Of a stretch of 64,000 bases of DNA, positions 1 through 9,178 are shown one piece after another (positions within the stretch are counted from its first letter, which is position 1; every line of letters starts with the position of its first letter). This stretch comes from Vibrio neonatus. GTDB taxonomy: Bacteria > Pseudomonadota > Gammaproteobacteria > Enterobacterales > Vibrionaceae. Location of the stretch: assembly GCF_024346975.1 (NCBI RefSeq), contig NZ_AP024885.1, positions 1,488,001 through 1,552,000 on the forward strand, given 5' to 3'. The translations under genes and the position numbers were made by a program. Below the pieces are notes generated by a model. That model ran no database searches, had not been told where the DNA came from, and worked only from the letters and a program-made list of their open reading frames with translations.

Positions 1-226
1 CCTACGTCACGCTGGCCAATTCCCAGCAATCGTTTACGGTGGTGAAGCAGCGCCAGTATCTATCGCGCTAGTTCATTCTGACGTAATCAACCAAATGGAC
101 AAACCAGAATTCTACGAAGAAATCACTCTTGTGATCGACGGCGCAGAAGTTAAGGTTAAGCCACAAGACGTTCAACGTCACGCGTTCAAGCCAAAAGTTG
201 AGCACATGGACTTCATCCGCATCTAA
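1..226 (+). CDS. rplY: 50S ribosomal protein L25, 5' truncated by window
   Basis: Reading from base 2, the frame gives about 74 residues ending in HMDFIRI and a TAA stop. It contains [10 protein letters not shown] and [13 protein letters not shown], which are typical of the short, single-domain L25 of gammaproteobacteria that binds 5S rRNA in the large ribosomal subunit. The N-terminal residues, about 18 by comparison with the usual length, lie outside the window. A strong terminator follows about 90 bases after the stop, so this is probably the end of a transcription unit. Confidence 0.93.
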   Translation, partial: LRHAGQFPAIVYGGEAAPVSIALVHSDVINQMDKPEFYEEITLVIDGAEVKVKPQDVQRHAFKPKVEHMDFIRI

Positions 227-314
227 TTCCCTACCAAGGAATTAATCGGATAACATCCAGCCTTTTGCGTATACCAAGAACTCAGTCTTACCAACTGTAG
301 ATTCTTAAAAATTA

Positions 315-353
315 GAAAGCCCGATTGCTACCAACAATCGGGCTTTCGCTATT
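315..353 (+). terminator. Rho-independent terminator of rplY
   Basis: A perfect 13-bp stem (315-327 with 335-347, GAAAGCCCGATTG) has a 7-base loop and a T-rich tail. It lies downstream of the rplY stop and faces a convergent gene. Confidence 0.85.
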
Positions 354-406
354 TTGTTTACTGCATTCTATATAGATGCTTTAAACAAAGAAAAATAAAG
401 CTTAAG

Positions 407-658
407 TCAGAACAACGCTCTCTGCTGACTCTGCTCAGCCTCTTCTATCGCATTCGCCGCTGCGCTGTTTTTCTTCACTTTACGCAAATATCGTTGCCGA
501 CATAATCGAATCACATGCTTTTTCTGGGCGCAAGACAGCGTCTGCCAAGAAAAGCGCTCATCCCTGTTGCGCATACACCCCTGACAATACCCTTTATCGT
601 CCGAACTGCACACGCCAATACAAGGGCTAGGGACATCAAAAAAGTCTAACTGCTCCAT
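407..658 (-). CDS. DUF1289 family small cysteine-rich protein
   Basis: An 83-residue protein with the DUF1289 signature SPCIGVC followed by CQGCMR: four cysteines spaced as in this family, often suspected to bind metal or an Fe-S cluster. The C-terminal half is basic and rich in Arg, Lys and Gln, and function is unknown. The ATG at 658 is chosen because GGGAGG lies just upstream; an in-frame extension to 709 adds 17 residues that do not resemble the family. It is convergent with rplY and divergent from the META-domain lipoprotein gene. Confidence 0.8.
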   Translation of the reverse strand: MEQLDFFDVPSPCIGVCSSDDKGYCQGCMRNRDERFSWQTLSCAQKKHVIRLCRQRYLRKVKKNSAAANAIEEAEQSQQRALF

Positions 659-814
659 TTTGCCTCCCTCATTTTGCCCAATCGATGTATTAGTATTTAT
701 CAAAGCCAAACATTATTCAAACAACACCACTGAAACTTATCACCTATCGCTGACATGCTTTCTGTTATTTGTTATACACTTAAAATAACTTATTCACCCT
801 TTTGGAGCCACTTA

Positions 815-1303
815 ATGTACAAAAAAGCAGTCGCTATTTCTTCAGCGCTACTCATCTCTGCATGTTCAACAATGGGAAGCAATGAATCGGCAACATCGGA
901 TAATTCAGACGCAAAAATGACGTCAACTATGCCTGCAACCCTTCAAGTCAGCGAAAGCACCCTACAACACCATCATTGGGTACTCACTAAAATAGACGGC
1001 AAGCAATTGCGAGTCGATGAGCACTTCAGTGCGCCAACGCTAGAGATAGGTGAAAAAATGGCCGCCAACGGCACCGCGGGCTGTAATAACTTTTTTGGTC
1101 AAAGTGAACTCGATGGCAGTAATTTCCGCATTGAGCAAATTGGCGCCACGATGAAAATGTGTCCAGACAACATTATGCTTACTGAGATGTTATACCTAAA
1201 ATCTCTTGCACAATGGAACAAACTGACCTTAACCGAAAAAGAAATAGAGCTAAAAAATCCAGAACATACGTTAACGTTTACGCTCAAAGATTGGGTTAAT
1301 TAA
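815..1303 (+). CDS. META/HslJ-domain lipoprotein
   Basis: A 162-residue protein starting MYKKAVAISSALLISACS, a lipoprotein signal with lipobox ISAC, so it is probably membrane-anchored. The rest matches the META (HslJ-like) fold, with HHHWVLTKIDGK at the start of the domain and the characteristic GTAGCNNFFGQ and MKMCPD segments. HslJ relatives are linked to heat shock and novobiocin resistance in E. coli; the molecular role is unknown. The ATG at 815 has TTGGAG upstream; an in-frame start at 755 would place extra residues before the signal peptide and is rejected. Confidence 0.82.
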   Translation: MYKKAVAISSALLISACSTMGSNESATSDNSDAKMTSTMPATLQVSESTLQHHHWVLTKIDGKQLRVDEHFSAPTLEIGEKMAANGTAGCNNFFGQSELDGSNFRIEQIGATMKMCPDNIMLTEMLYLKSLAQWNKLTLTEKEIELKNPEHTLTFTLKDWVN

Positions 1304-1316
1304 TTACTTTGGTGAA

Positions 1317-1367
1317 GAATCGCACTTGGTAGAGAGCCGCACTTAGTAGAAAGTCGCATTCATTATG
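1317..1367. repeat. Short tandem repeat, about three 17-bp units
   Basis: Three successive 17-base units (1317-1333, 1334-1350, 1351-1367) share the pattern GA-TCGCACTTNGTAGA. The first two differ at three positions and the third is more diverged. The array follows the META lipoprotein gene, and its third unit forms the left arm of the hairpin at 1352-1384. Confidence 0.6.
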
Positions 1368-1384
1368 TCATATTGAGTGCGACT
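1352..1384. terminator. Convergent-gene hairpin, probable bidirectional terminator
   Basis: AGTCGCATTCA (1352-1362) pairs with TGAGTGCGACT (1374-1384) with one wobble, around an 11-base loop. It lies between convergent genes (lipoprotein and HAD hydrolase). The T-tract after the + strand stem (CTCTTTC) is weak. Confidence 0.5.
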
Positions 1385-1426
1385 CTCTTTCACTCTCACA
1401 CCAGAGATCTCTATAGCCAAGGATAG

Positions 1427-1945
1427 CTATATGCACATTTGCGTTAAATGACTTATCTGTTTTACCCTGCTCTGGGTTACGGTGCTCCGGGTTAAATAGC
1501 TCTGCTTAATATTGAGACTAGCATTACAAGCTTGTGGTGTAGGGTTAAACCAAATGGCTTTAATTCCTGCAGCAATGGCTGGTTGAATGTCATTATCAAA
1601 ACTATCTCCAACCATCACCACTGACTGAGGATCGACACCCAACACCTCGATAATTTTATGAAAGAACTCAGGTGTGCCCTTTCCTATTCCAAGGTTTGCT
1701 TTGCAAAAGTAGCCTGTGATATATGGCGATAGCCCGACTCGCTCAAACGCAGATTTAATATCAGCTTCAGACGAATCTGCCGCATTGGTTGCTACATAGA
1801 TTGTGCTAACAGCGGATAACTTTTTCAGGGTTTGCTGTGCGCCATCAACAGCTTGAACTGTGCTCCATTCGCACATTTTCCCACTTTGATTAGCAAAATC
1901 GACCATAAGCGTATCGCCCCAATCAAATAAGTACACTGCGCTCAT
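1427..1945 (-). CDS. HAD-superfamily hydrolase
   Basis: A 172-residue HAD-like phosphohydrolase. Motif I is FDWGDT near the N terminus, with D8 the likely nucleophile and D10 the acid/base. A motif II-like ATNAAD and a motif IV-like VVMVGDSFDNDIQPAIAAG near residues 110-128 follow. The substrate cannot be told; the architecture resembles small phosphoglycolate- or pyrophosphatase-like HADs with a minimal cap. It lies 12 bases after the DUF3465 gene on the same strand, suggesting co-transcription. Confidence 0.85.
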   Translation of the reverse strand: MSAVYLFDWGDTLMVDFANQSGKMCEWSTVQAVDGAQQTLKKLSAVSTIYVATNAADSSEADIKSAFERVGLSPYITGYFCKANLGIGKGTPEFFHKIIEVLGVDPQSVVMVGDSFDNDIQPAIAAGIKAIWFNPTPQACNASLNIKQSYLTRSTVTQSRVKQISHLTQMCI

Positions 1946-1957
1946 GTTGCCTCCATT

Positions 1958-2353
1958 TTACTGGTACTTCTTACCTTTATGCTTTAACCAGCCATCTGGG
2001 TGTCGATTACTAGGATCGTGATGCGTCCAATGCATTACGCCACCTTTTTTATTCCATTCATACTCGCCGTAAAAATGAACTCGATCGCCTACCCGTAAAT
2101 TCGGGATTCTTGGCGCCAAATCAATATTGTGAGCAACAAGCAAAGTCTGTTTACTGTCCACTCTCAGGATGAATTTTTGATGTCGGCTGCCCACATTATC
2201 GTCGGCTAATAAGCGAATGACAGTTCCTGAACCTTGAATTTGAAGATTGCTTTGATGATCTTGATAGGCTTGTCTCAGTTTAAGGTTATTGGCGTGAGCG
2301 CCAATGGAAAATAAACATAAAACCGCGACAACTGCGGCAAAAAACTGTCTCAT
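1958..2353 (-). CDS. DUF3465 family exported protein
   Basis: A 131-residue protein with a clear Sec signal peptide (MRQFFAAVVAVLCLFSIGAHA, cleavage after AHA). The mature part has GSGTVIRLLADDNVGSRHQKF, VGDRVHFYGEYEWN and the C-terminal VMHWTHHDPSNRHPDGW typical of DUF3465. The predicted OB-like small beta fold and conserved His/Trp residues suggest a periplasmic or secreted ligand-binding role, but function is unknown. First gene of a likely two-gene unit with the downstream HAD hydrolase. Confidence 0.85.
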   Translation of the reverse strand: MRQFFAAVVAVLCLFSIGAHANNLKLRQAYQDHQSNLQIQGSGTVIRLLADDNVGSRHQKFILRVDSKQTLLVAHNIDLAPRIPNLRVGDRVHFYGEYEWNKKGGVMHWTHHDPSNRHPDGWLKHKGKKYQ

Positions 2354-2664
2354 ATACTCAATTTCCCTAATTCACGTCTCATTTTAAAATCGTAAAACTA
2401 CGAATTTATCCAATCATCATATCTACAAATCCTGTTCTAACCAACTGAAGCAGAACAATTTAAAAGGCACCAAGTGAAATTCTCGGGTTCAACCATAGAT
2501 AAAAATCAGTCTTTATTACACAAATAACTATTCAGCACAGAATAAACTCTATCTGTATATAGGGTCGAATCTTTACCGATACCTACAACGATTTTCGGCA
2601 GAACTTATTTGTATCCTTAAGGATACAGTGCTAGTCTATTAACCGTAGAAAAAGAGCGTGTTGC
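2354..2664. other. Intergenic spacer between divergent genes
   Basis: A 311-base AT-rich spacer between the DUF3465 gene (leftward) and the DUF4160 gene (rightward). It should hold both promoters. No ORF, terminator or strong inverted repeat was recognised. Confidence 0.5.
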
Positions 2665-2928
2665 GTGCCTGAGATACTAAGGAAACTGCTAGGGTTACGC
2701 TTTGCAATGTATCTATTGGATGATGGGGCTCATAATCGACCACACATTCACGTTAGGTATGGCGAACATCAAGCTTCTATCGCTATCGATGATATAGAGC
2801 TACTTGCAGGCTATCTTCCTCCTAAAAAATTAAAAACAGCTGAGAAGTACATTCTAGAGCACCAAGCTGCATTATTGATCGCATGGAATGGCGCAATACA
2901 AGGTACATCTATTCGGAGAGTAAACTAA
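2665..2928 (+). CDS. DUF4160 protein, candidate toxin of a TA-like pair
   Basis: An 87-residue protein with the DUF4160 core: RFAMYLLDDGAHNRPHIHVRYGEHQASI, where the HNRPHIHV segment is the family hallmark, then IELLAGYLPPKKLKTAEKYILEH. The GTG start at 2665 is preceded by AAAGAG. The stop overlaps the start of the next gene by one base (TAATG), which implies translational coupling. DUF4160 genes next to DUF2442 genes are widespread and suspected to form toxin-antitoxin-like modules. The toxin role is inferred from the pairing, not from a known active site. Confidence 0.8.
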   Translation: MPEILRKLLGLRFAMYLLDDGAHNRPHIHVRYGEHQASIAIDDIELLAGYLPPKKLKTAEKYILEHQAALLIAWNGAIQGTSIRRVN

Positions 2929-3440
2929 TGCTAAAGATCATTGATGTTGATTGGGAAAACGGCTTTGAACTGGAGCTAGAGTTTAGCGATGGCTTTAAAG
3001 GCAAAGCAGATCTTACTGAAATCTTCCAATCTGCAGCATTTGCTCACGTCGAGTCTTTCACTGAATTTTCCTTGGAAGGTTCACACCTTGACTGGGGTAA
3101 TGCTGAAATATCCGCAAACAAGTTACGACAGCTTGCGCAAAATAATGGTGATTACCTACCCGCAAAACAGCGAACGATTTCAGCCAACGACATGGAAGCG
3201 GTCATCAAGCAAGCCGCTTGGGATTCAATCACCCTAAATCGCCCAGACATATTACAAGCGGCTATTCGAGGTTATATCGAAGAATATGGGGTGCAAAAAG
3301 TTCAAGCCAAAACCAACCTTAAAAGCAGACCGAGTATCTATAAGGCTCTAAGCCCAAGAACCTCGCCAAAATTTGATACCTTAGTCCAATTGGCTCATGG
3401 CGCATTCGCTGTAAAAGCCGACACGGAAGCACAACGATAA
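2928..3440 (+). CDS. DUF2442-HTH fusion, candidate antitoxin
   Basis: A 170-residue protein. Residues 1-80 match DUF2442 (FSDGFKGKADLTEIFQ, then LDWGNAEISANKLRQLA). A linker contains a second segment rich in charged residues. The last 50 residues look like the HTH of HigA-like addiction-module antidotes (KSRPSIYKALSPRTSPKFDT then LVQLAHGA). The ATG at 2928 overlaps the upstream stop; an in-frame start at 2883 would lie inside the DUF4160 gene. A DNA-binding C-terminus on a DUF2442 partner suggests autoregulation, as in type II antitoxins. Confidence 0.78.
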   Translation: MLKIIDVDWENGFELELEFSDGFKGKADLTEIFQSAAFAHVESFTEFSLEGSHLDWGNAEISANKLRQLAQNNGDYLPAKQRTISANDMEAVIKQAAWDSITLNRPDILQAAIRGYIEEYGVQKVQAKTNLKSRPSIYKALSPRTSPKFDTLVQLAHGAFAVKADTEAQR

Positions 3441-3683
3441 ACAGCAATGTTCTAATGTCAGCCAAGCATTTAGCTATCGAAAGTCAGATGCCCAATTTTT
3501 CTATTCACAGCAAACCTTGCGCAGTGCCACAAAAACCTCGACTTACCTCCAACAACACACTATTTATTAAGATCTTACTGTTACATTTGACAAAAAATGA
3601 ACCTGATAGCGTTCAATTTATAAAAGGGATACTTTACAATGCCTTTTCCCTTACGTGCCCTCTCCCAATAACTAGGTTAAATA

Positions 3684-5372
3684 ATGAATAACGATAAAAG
3701 ACCTCTGTATATTCCACACGCAGGACCTGCATTATTAAGTACGCCTTTACTCAACAAAGGCAGCGCATTTACTGCGGCTGAACGCTCTTACTTTAATCTC
3801 GACGGCTTGTTGCCTGAGAATACTGAAACCATTGCTGAACAAGTCGAACGTGCTTATCAGCAATATCAGCAGTTTGATAACGATATGGATCGCCATATTT
3901 ACCTGCGTAATATTCAAGATACTAACGAAACGCTCTTTTATCGCTTAGTGCAAAACCACATTACTGAGATGATGCCAATCATCTACACGCCAACGGTTGG
4001 TGCGGCTTGTGAAAAGTTCTCTAACATTTACCGTCGCGGACGTGGTCTGTTTATCTCTTACTCAAACAGAGAACGTATTGACGATCTGCTTAACAACGCT
4101 TCAACGCACAATGTAAAAGTCATTGTTGTTACTGATGGCGAACGTATCTTAGGTCTGGGAGACCAAGGTATCGGCGGTATGGGCATTCCTATTGGTAAGC
4201 TCTCTTTATACACAGCATGTGGCGGTATCAGCCCTGCTTATACCTTACCGATAGTGTTAGATGTTGGCACCAACAACCCACAACGTCTTGCTGATCCTAT
4301 GTATATGGGATGGCGTCATCCTCGTATTACTGGCGCAGAATACGACGAGTTTGTTGAAGAATTTATCCAAGCAGTGCAACGTCGCTGGCCGGATGCGCTG
4401 ATTCAGTTTGAAGACTTTGCGCAGAAAAACGCCATGCCACTGCTTAAACGCTACAAAAATCGCATCTGCTGTTTTAACGATGATATTCAAGGTACCGCAG
4501 CGGTAACTGTCGGCTCTTTGATGGCGGCATGTCACGCTGCCGGCAGTAAGCTTTCAGAGCAGCGCGTCACTTTTGTTGGCGCAGGATCCGCTGGTTGCGG
4601 CATTGCTGAGGCAATAGTGGCACAAATGAAGCTTGAAGGGCTTGATGAAGACAAAGCGCGAGAGCGCGTCTATATGGTCGACCGTTGGGGCCTATTGCAA
4701 GATGGTATGCACAACCTATTAGACTTCCAAAAACCTTTGGCGCAAAAAGCCTCACACTTAAGCCAATGGCAAGCTGAAGGCCCTGATTACTCACTATTGG
4801 ATGTGGTTGTAAATGCTAAGCCAACTGTATTAATTGGCGTATCAGGAGCGCCAGGGGTATTCAGTCAGCAAGTGATTGAAGCGATGCATAAGCATTGCCC
4901 TCGCCCAATTGTATTCCCATTATCGAATCCAACCAGTCGCGTAGAAGCGGTGCCAAAAGATATTTTGGAATGGACACAAGGCCAAGCACTTGTCGCAACC
5001 GGTAGCCCTTTTGAACCTGTGATAGTGAATGGGCAACGCATAGAGATAGCGCAGTGTAACAACAGCTATATTTTCCCTGGGATCGGGCTTGGCGTATTGG
5101 CAGTATCAGCATCACGCATTACCGATGAAATGTTAATGGAGTCCAGCCGCGCATTATCCGAATGTTCACCACTGGCGATTACAGGCAGTGGCGCACTATT
5201 ACCACCGCTTGAAGAGATCCATTCCGTATCGAAGAAAATCGCCTTTATCGTTGCAAAACAGGCCATAAAACAAGGCGTAGCGTTAGAAATTACCGATCAA
5301 GCCATTAAAGAATCCATCGACAACCATTTCTGGCAACCTGTGTATCGCCGCTACAAACGTACCGCGTTCTAG
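3684..5372 (+). CDS. maeA: NAD-dependent malic enzyme
   Basis: A 562-residue enzyme converting malate to pyruvate and CO2 with reduction of NAD; the length equals that of E. coli MaeA (SfcA). Visible signatures: [18 protein letters not shown] near residues 95-113, the malate-binding [41 protein letters not shown], and the nucleotide-binding [17 protein letters not shown] at 3684 follows AGGTTA. The gene overlaps the next one by one base, so the pair is probably co-transcribed. Function links glycolytic and TCA carbon at the malate-pyruvate node. Confidence 0.95.
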   Translation: MNNDKRPLYIPHAGPALLSTPLLNKGSAFTAAERSYFNLDGLLPENTETIAEQVERAYQQYQQFDNDMDRHIYLRNIQDTNETLFYRLVQNHITEMMPIIYTPTVGAACEKFSNIYRRGRGLFISYSNRERIDDLLNNASTHNVKVIVVTDGERILGLGDQGIGGMGIPIGKLSLYTACGGISPAYTLPIVLDVGTNNPQRLADPMYMGWRHPRITGAEYDEFVEEFIQAVQRRWPDALIQFEDFAQKNAMPLLKRYKNRICCFNDDIQGTAAVTVGSLMAACHAAGSKLSEQRVTFVGAGSAGCGIAEAIVAQMKLEGLDEDKARERVYMVDRWGLLQDGMHNLLDFQKPLAQKASHLSQWQAEGPDYSLLDVVVNAKPTVLIGVSGAPGVFSQQVIEAMHKHCPRPIVFPLSNPTSRVEAVPKDILEWTQGQALVATGSPFEPVIVNGQRIEIAQCNNSYIFPGIGLGVLAVSASRITDEMLMESSRALSECSPLAITGSGALLPPLEEIHSVSKKIAFIVAKQAIKQGVALEITDQAIKESIDNHFWQPVYRRYKRTAF

Positions 5373-6163
5373 TGATAACACGCACCCGAGATAGACTTAC
5401 GCAATATTGGCGCCAAACTTCCCTTTGGCGCATTGTCATGCACCTGATAAAAGTGCTAGTGCTTGTTACGGGTGCGGTTGGCTTATCCATTATTTTATTG
5501 CTCAGCTCTGTGGATTTTTGGATGAGCTATCAGGCTAAAGGCCACATTTATAAACAGGTAAAATCGACGCCAGAAAGAGACATTGCCCTTATCTTAGGCA
5601 CTAGCAAATATATTGGCAGAACGCGCAACCCTTACTACACCTATCGTATAGACGCAGCCATTGAGCTTTATAAACAAAACAAAGTGCGCGGATTTCTATT
5701 AAGCGGCGATAACGCCCATCGCTCATACAATGAGCCTTGGACGATGAAGCGTGATCTGCTTGCGGCAGGTATTCCTGAACAACAAATCTTCTTAGATTAC
5801 GCCGGCTTTCGCACCTTAGATTCGGTGGTACGCGCTAAACAGATCTTTAATCTGGATGATTTTATTATCGTTACCCAGACTTTCCATTGTGACCGAGCGC
5901 TGTTTATCGCGAACTATTATGACGTGGATGCGGTGTGTTTAGGGGTGCCTTCTCCAATGCCTTCCTCTTGGTTTAATGTGCGTTTTAGAGAAGTGTTTGC
6001 TCGGACTAAAGCCATGCTCGACCTATACATCATCAATACACAACCTAAATTTTTGGGCCCGCAACAGCCTATTTTAGAAATGTTGCCCACCTACGATTAT
6101 GGGCCAATCATGCCTAGATTTGTGCCTAAAGATAACGATTCTGACGACAACGAGGGGAATTGA
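5372..6163 (+). CDS. sanA: SanA/YdcF-type DUF218 envelope protein
   Basis: A 263-residue protein closely resembling E. coli SanA, an inner-membrane protein tied to vancomycin exclusion at high temperature. One N-terminal membrane helix (VLVLVTGAVGLSIILLL) is followed by a DUF218 domain: LILGTSKY, FLLSGDNA, SYNEPWTMKRDL, DYAGFRTLDSVVRAK, TQTFHCDRALFIA. The GTG at 5372 overlaps the maeA stop; an alternative ATG at 5438 would begin MHLIKVLVLV and is equally plausible. Its C-terminus (DNDSDDNEGN) is acidic and unlike E. coli SanA. Confidence 0.88.
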   Translation: MITRTRDRLTQYWRQTSLWRIVMHLIKVLVLVTGAVGLSIILLLSSVDFWMSYQAKGHIYKQVKSTPERDIALILGTSKYIGRTRNPYYTYRIDAAIELYKQNKVRGFLLSGDNAHRSYNEPWTMKRDLLAAGIPEQQIFLDYAGFRTLDSVVRAKQIFNLDDFIIVTQTFHCDRALFIANYYDVDAVCLGVPSPMPSSWFNVRFREVFARTKAMLDLYIINTQPKFLGPQQPILEMLPTYDYGPIMPRFVPKDNDSDDNEGN

Positions 6164-6249
6164 CCCGTAATAATACTCACTGTCATTGGGCGCATTTTGC
6201 GGTAATGCTTTTCACAAAACTTGACCCATCCTTGAGTTTTAAAAATTAG

Positions 6250-7290
<1,041 letters not shown>

Positions 7291-7323
7291 GTTAAATAAT
7301 ACCCTCTTGTATTGAAATCTTAG

Positions 7324-7353
7324 CGTCCACGTGTAACAACCGTGGACGTTTTT
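7324..7353 (+). terminator. Terminator after trxB
   Basis: CGTCCACG (7324-7331) pairs perfectly with CGTGGACG (7341-7348), followed by a run of five T. Confidence 0.82.
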
Positions 7354-7399
7354 CGATATACTCCGCAAATCAAAATTATTCTCATTTAGTACCTAATTC

Positions 7400-9178
7400 A
7401 TGGATAAGAAAACGCAAAGCGAGTTAAGCCGATGGCTAAAACAGCAAAGTAAACTGGCAAAGCGATGGCTAACCCTCACTGTGGTGGCCGGCGTCGCCTC
7501 GGCAATAACCTTGATTGTTCAAGCGTCATTGATTGCGCAAATTCTGCATAGTTTGATCATTAGCCATCAAAATAAATCAGAACTCATCCCCCTATTTGTT
7601 GGCCTTGGCGCAACCGTTGTGGTGCGCAGTCTATTGGCATGGGTACGAGAAATCGCTGGCTACCGTAGCGGTGAGCAAATTCGCGTTTATATCCGTGGCC
7701 TTATCATTGATAAAATGCGCCGTTTAGGCCCTGCACACATTAAAGGCAAAACTGCCGGTGCTTGGGGCACTATGCTGATTGAGCAAGTGGAAGAGATGCA
7801 AGATTTCTTCGCTAAATACCTACCGCAAATGGCGCTGGCAACACTAGTCCCGTTGATGATTTTGGTGGTGGTATTCCCACAAAACTGGCTTGCAGGCCTT
7901 ATTTTCTTACTGACTGCGCCTCTTATTCCTTTTTTCATGGCTTTAGTGGGCAAACGCGCCGCTGATGCTAACCGCAAAAACTTCAAAGCCTTGCAACGCC
8001 TATCCGGGCATTTCTATGACCGACTGCAAGCAATGACCACCATTCGCTTGTTTGATAGAGCTGCAGACGAAAAAGAGCAGTTACACGCCGCATCGGAAGT
8101 CTTTCGCGAACGCACTATGAGCGTGTTAAAAATTGCCTTTTTATCGTCAGCGGTATTGGAATTTTTCACTTCAATTTCTATCGCCTTAACTGCGGTGTAC
8201 TTTGGTTTTACCTTTATCGGTGAGCTGAACTTTGGTCACTACGGTACTAGCGTTACCTTATTTACCGGTCTGTTTATCTTAATTCTGGCCCCTGAGTTTT
8301 ATCAGCCACTGCGCGACTTAGGCACTTTCTATCATGCCAAACAACAAGCGATTGGCGCAGCTGAAAGCATTGTTGAATTTTTGAATATCGAAGAGCCAGA
8401 GCAAAAACAGCAGAACCTGCAAGCAATTGATAAACAATCACACTGCATTATTGAAGCGCGCGATCTAGTGGTCACAAGCGCTGAAGGCAAAGTATTGGTT
8501 GGCCCGATTAGCTTTACCTTACAAAACGGTCAGAAAACGGCACTGGTTGGCCCAAGTGGCGCAGGTAAAACCTCGCTCATGAATGCCCTACTTGGCTTTT
8601 TACCTTATCAAGGTAGCTTACAGGTCAATGGCATTGAGCTTGCCGAGGCGGATTTAGATAGCTATCGCGGCTTAGTCAGCTGGGTGGGACAAAACCCATT
8701 GCTAGTACACGGCACCATTGCCGATAACCTGAATCTGGCGCAAAAACCCTTTACTGAGCAAGAACTGCAACAGAAAATCAAACAAGCGCATGCCGATGAG
8801 TTCATCGATAGATTGGGCCTTGAACACCCTATCTCGGATCGCTCAGGCGGATTGTCTGTGGGTCAAGCGCAACGTATTGCCCTTGCTCGCGCATTATTGC
8901 AAGACGGTCAATTCTGGCTTCTCGATGAACCAACCGCCAGTTTAGACGCACGCAGTGAATCATTGATTAACCAAAGCCTACAAAGCGCTTTGGTGGACAA
9001 AACGGCACTGATGGTGACTCACCAATTGAACAACTTACAAATGATGGATCAAATCTTCGTTTTAGAAAGTGGCAAGCTCACCCAGCAAGGCACTTTTGCA
9101 GAGTTACAACATCAAGGCACCTTCGAGAAAATGTTAAATCAGCAACAACAAGGATTGGGAGGCGATATCGATGCGTGA
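7400..9178 (+). CDS. cydD: Cysteine/glutathione ABC exporter subunit CydD
   Basis: A 592-residue half-transporter with an N-terminal membrane domain (about 6 helices, residues 20-320) and a C-terminal ATPase. Walker A is GPSGAGKTS, the signature is LSVGQAQ, and Walker B is FWLLDEPTASLDA. CydDC exports cysteine and glutathione to the periplasm and is required for cytochrome bd assembly. The 3' end overlaps cydC by 8 bases, so the two subunits are coupled. Confidence 0.94.
   Translation: MDKKTQSELSRWLKQQSKLAKRWLTLTVVAGVASAITLIVQASLIAQILHSLIISHQNKSELIPLFVGLGATVVVRSLLAWVREIAGYRSGEQIRVYIRGLIIDKMRRLGPAHIKGKTAGAWGTMLIEQVEEMQDFFAKYLPQMALATLVPLMILVVVFPQNWLAGLIFLLTAPLIPFFMALVGKRAADANRKNFKALQRLSGHFYDRLQAMTTIRLFDRAADEKEQLHAASEVFRERTMSVLKIAFLSSAVLEFFTSISIALTAVYFGFTFIGELNFGHYGTSVTLFTGLFILILAPEFYQPLRDLGTFYHAKQQAIGAAESIVEFLNIEEPEQKQQNLQAIDKQSHCIIEARDLVVTSAEGKVLVGPISFTLQNGQKTALVGPSGAGKTSLMNALLGFLPYQGSLQVNGIELAEADLDSYRGLVSWVGQNPLLVHGTIADNLNLAQKPFTEQELQQKIKQAHADEFIDRLGLEHPISDRSGGLSVGQAQRIALARALLQDGQFWLLDEPTASLDARSESLINQSLQSALVDKTALMVTHQLNNLQMMDQIFVLESGKLTQQGTFAELQHQGTFEKMLNQQQQGLGGDIDA

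Noticed and set aside
3455..3691. 78-codon frame between the DUF2442 gene and maeA
   Set aside because: No ribosome site, runs into the maeA start in another frame, and the protein has no domain-like pattern.
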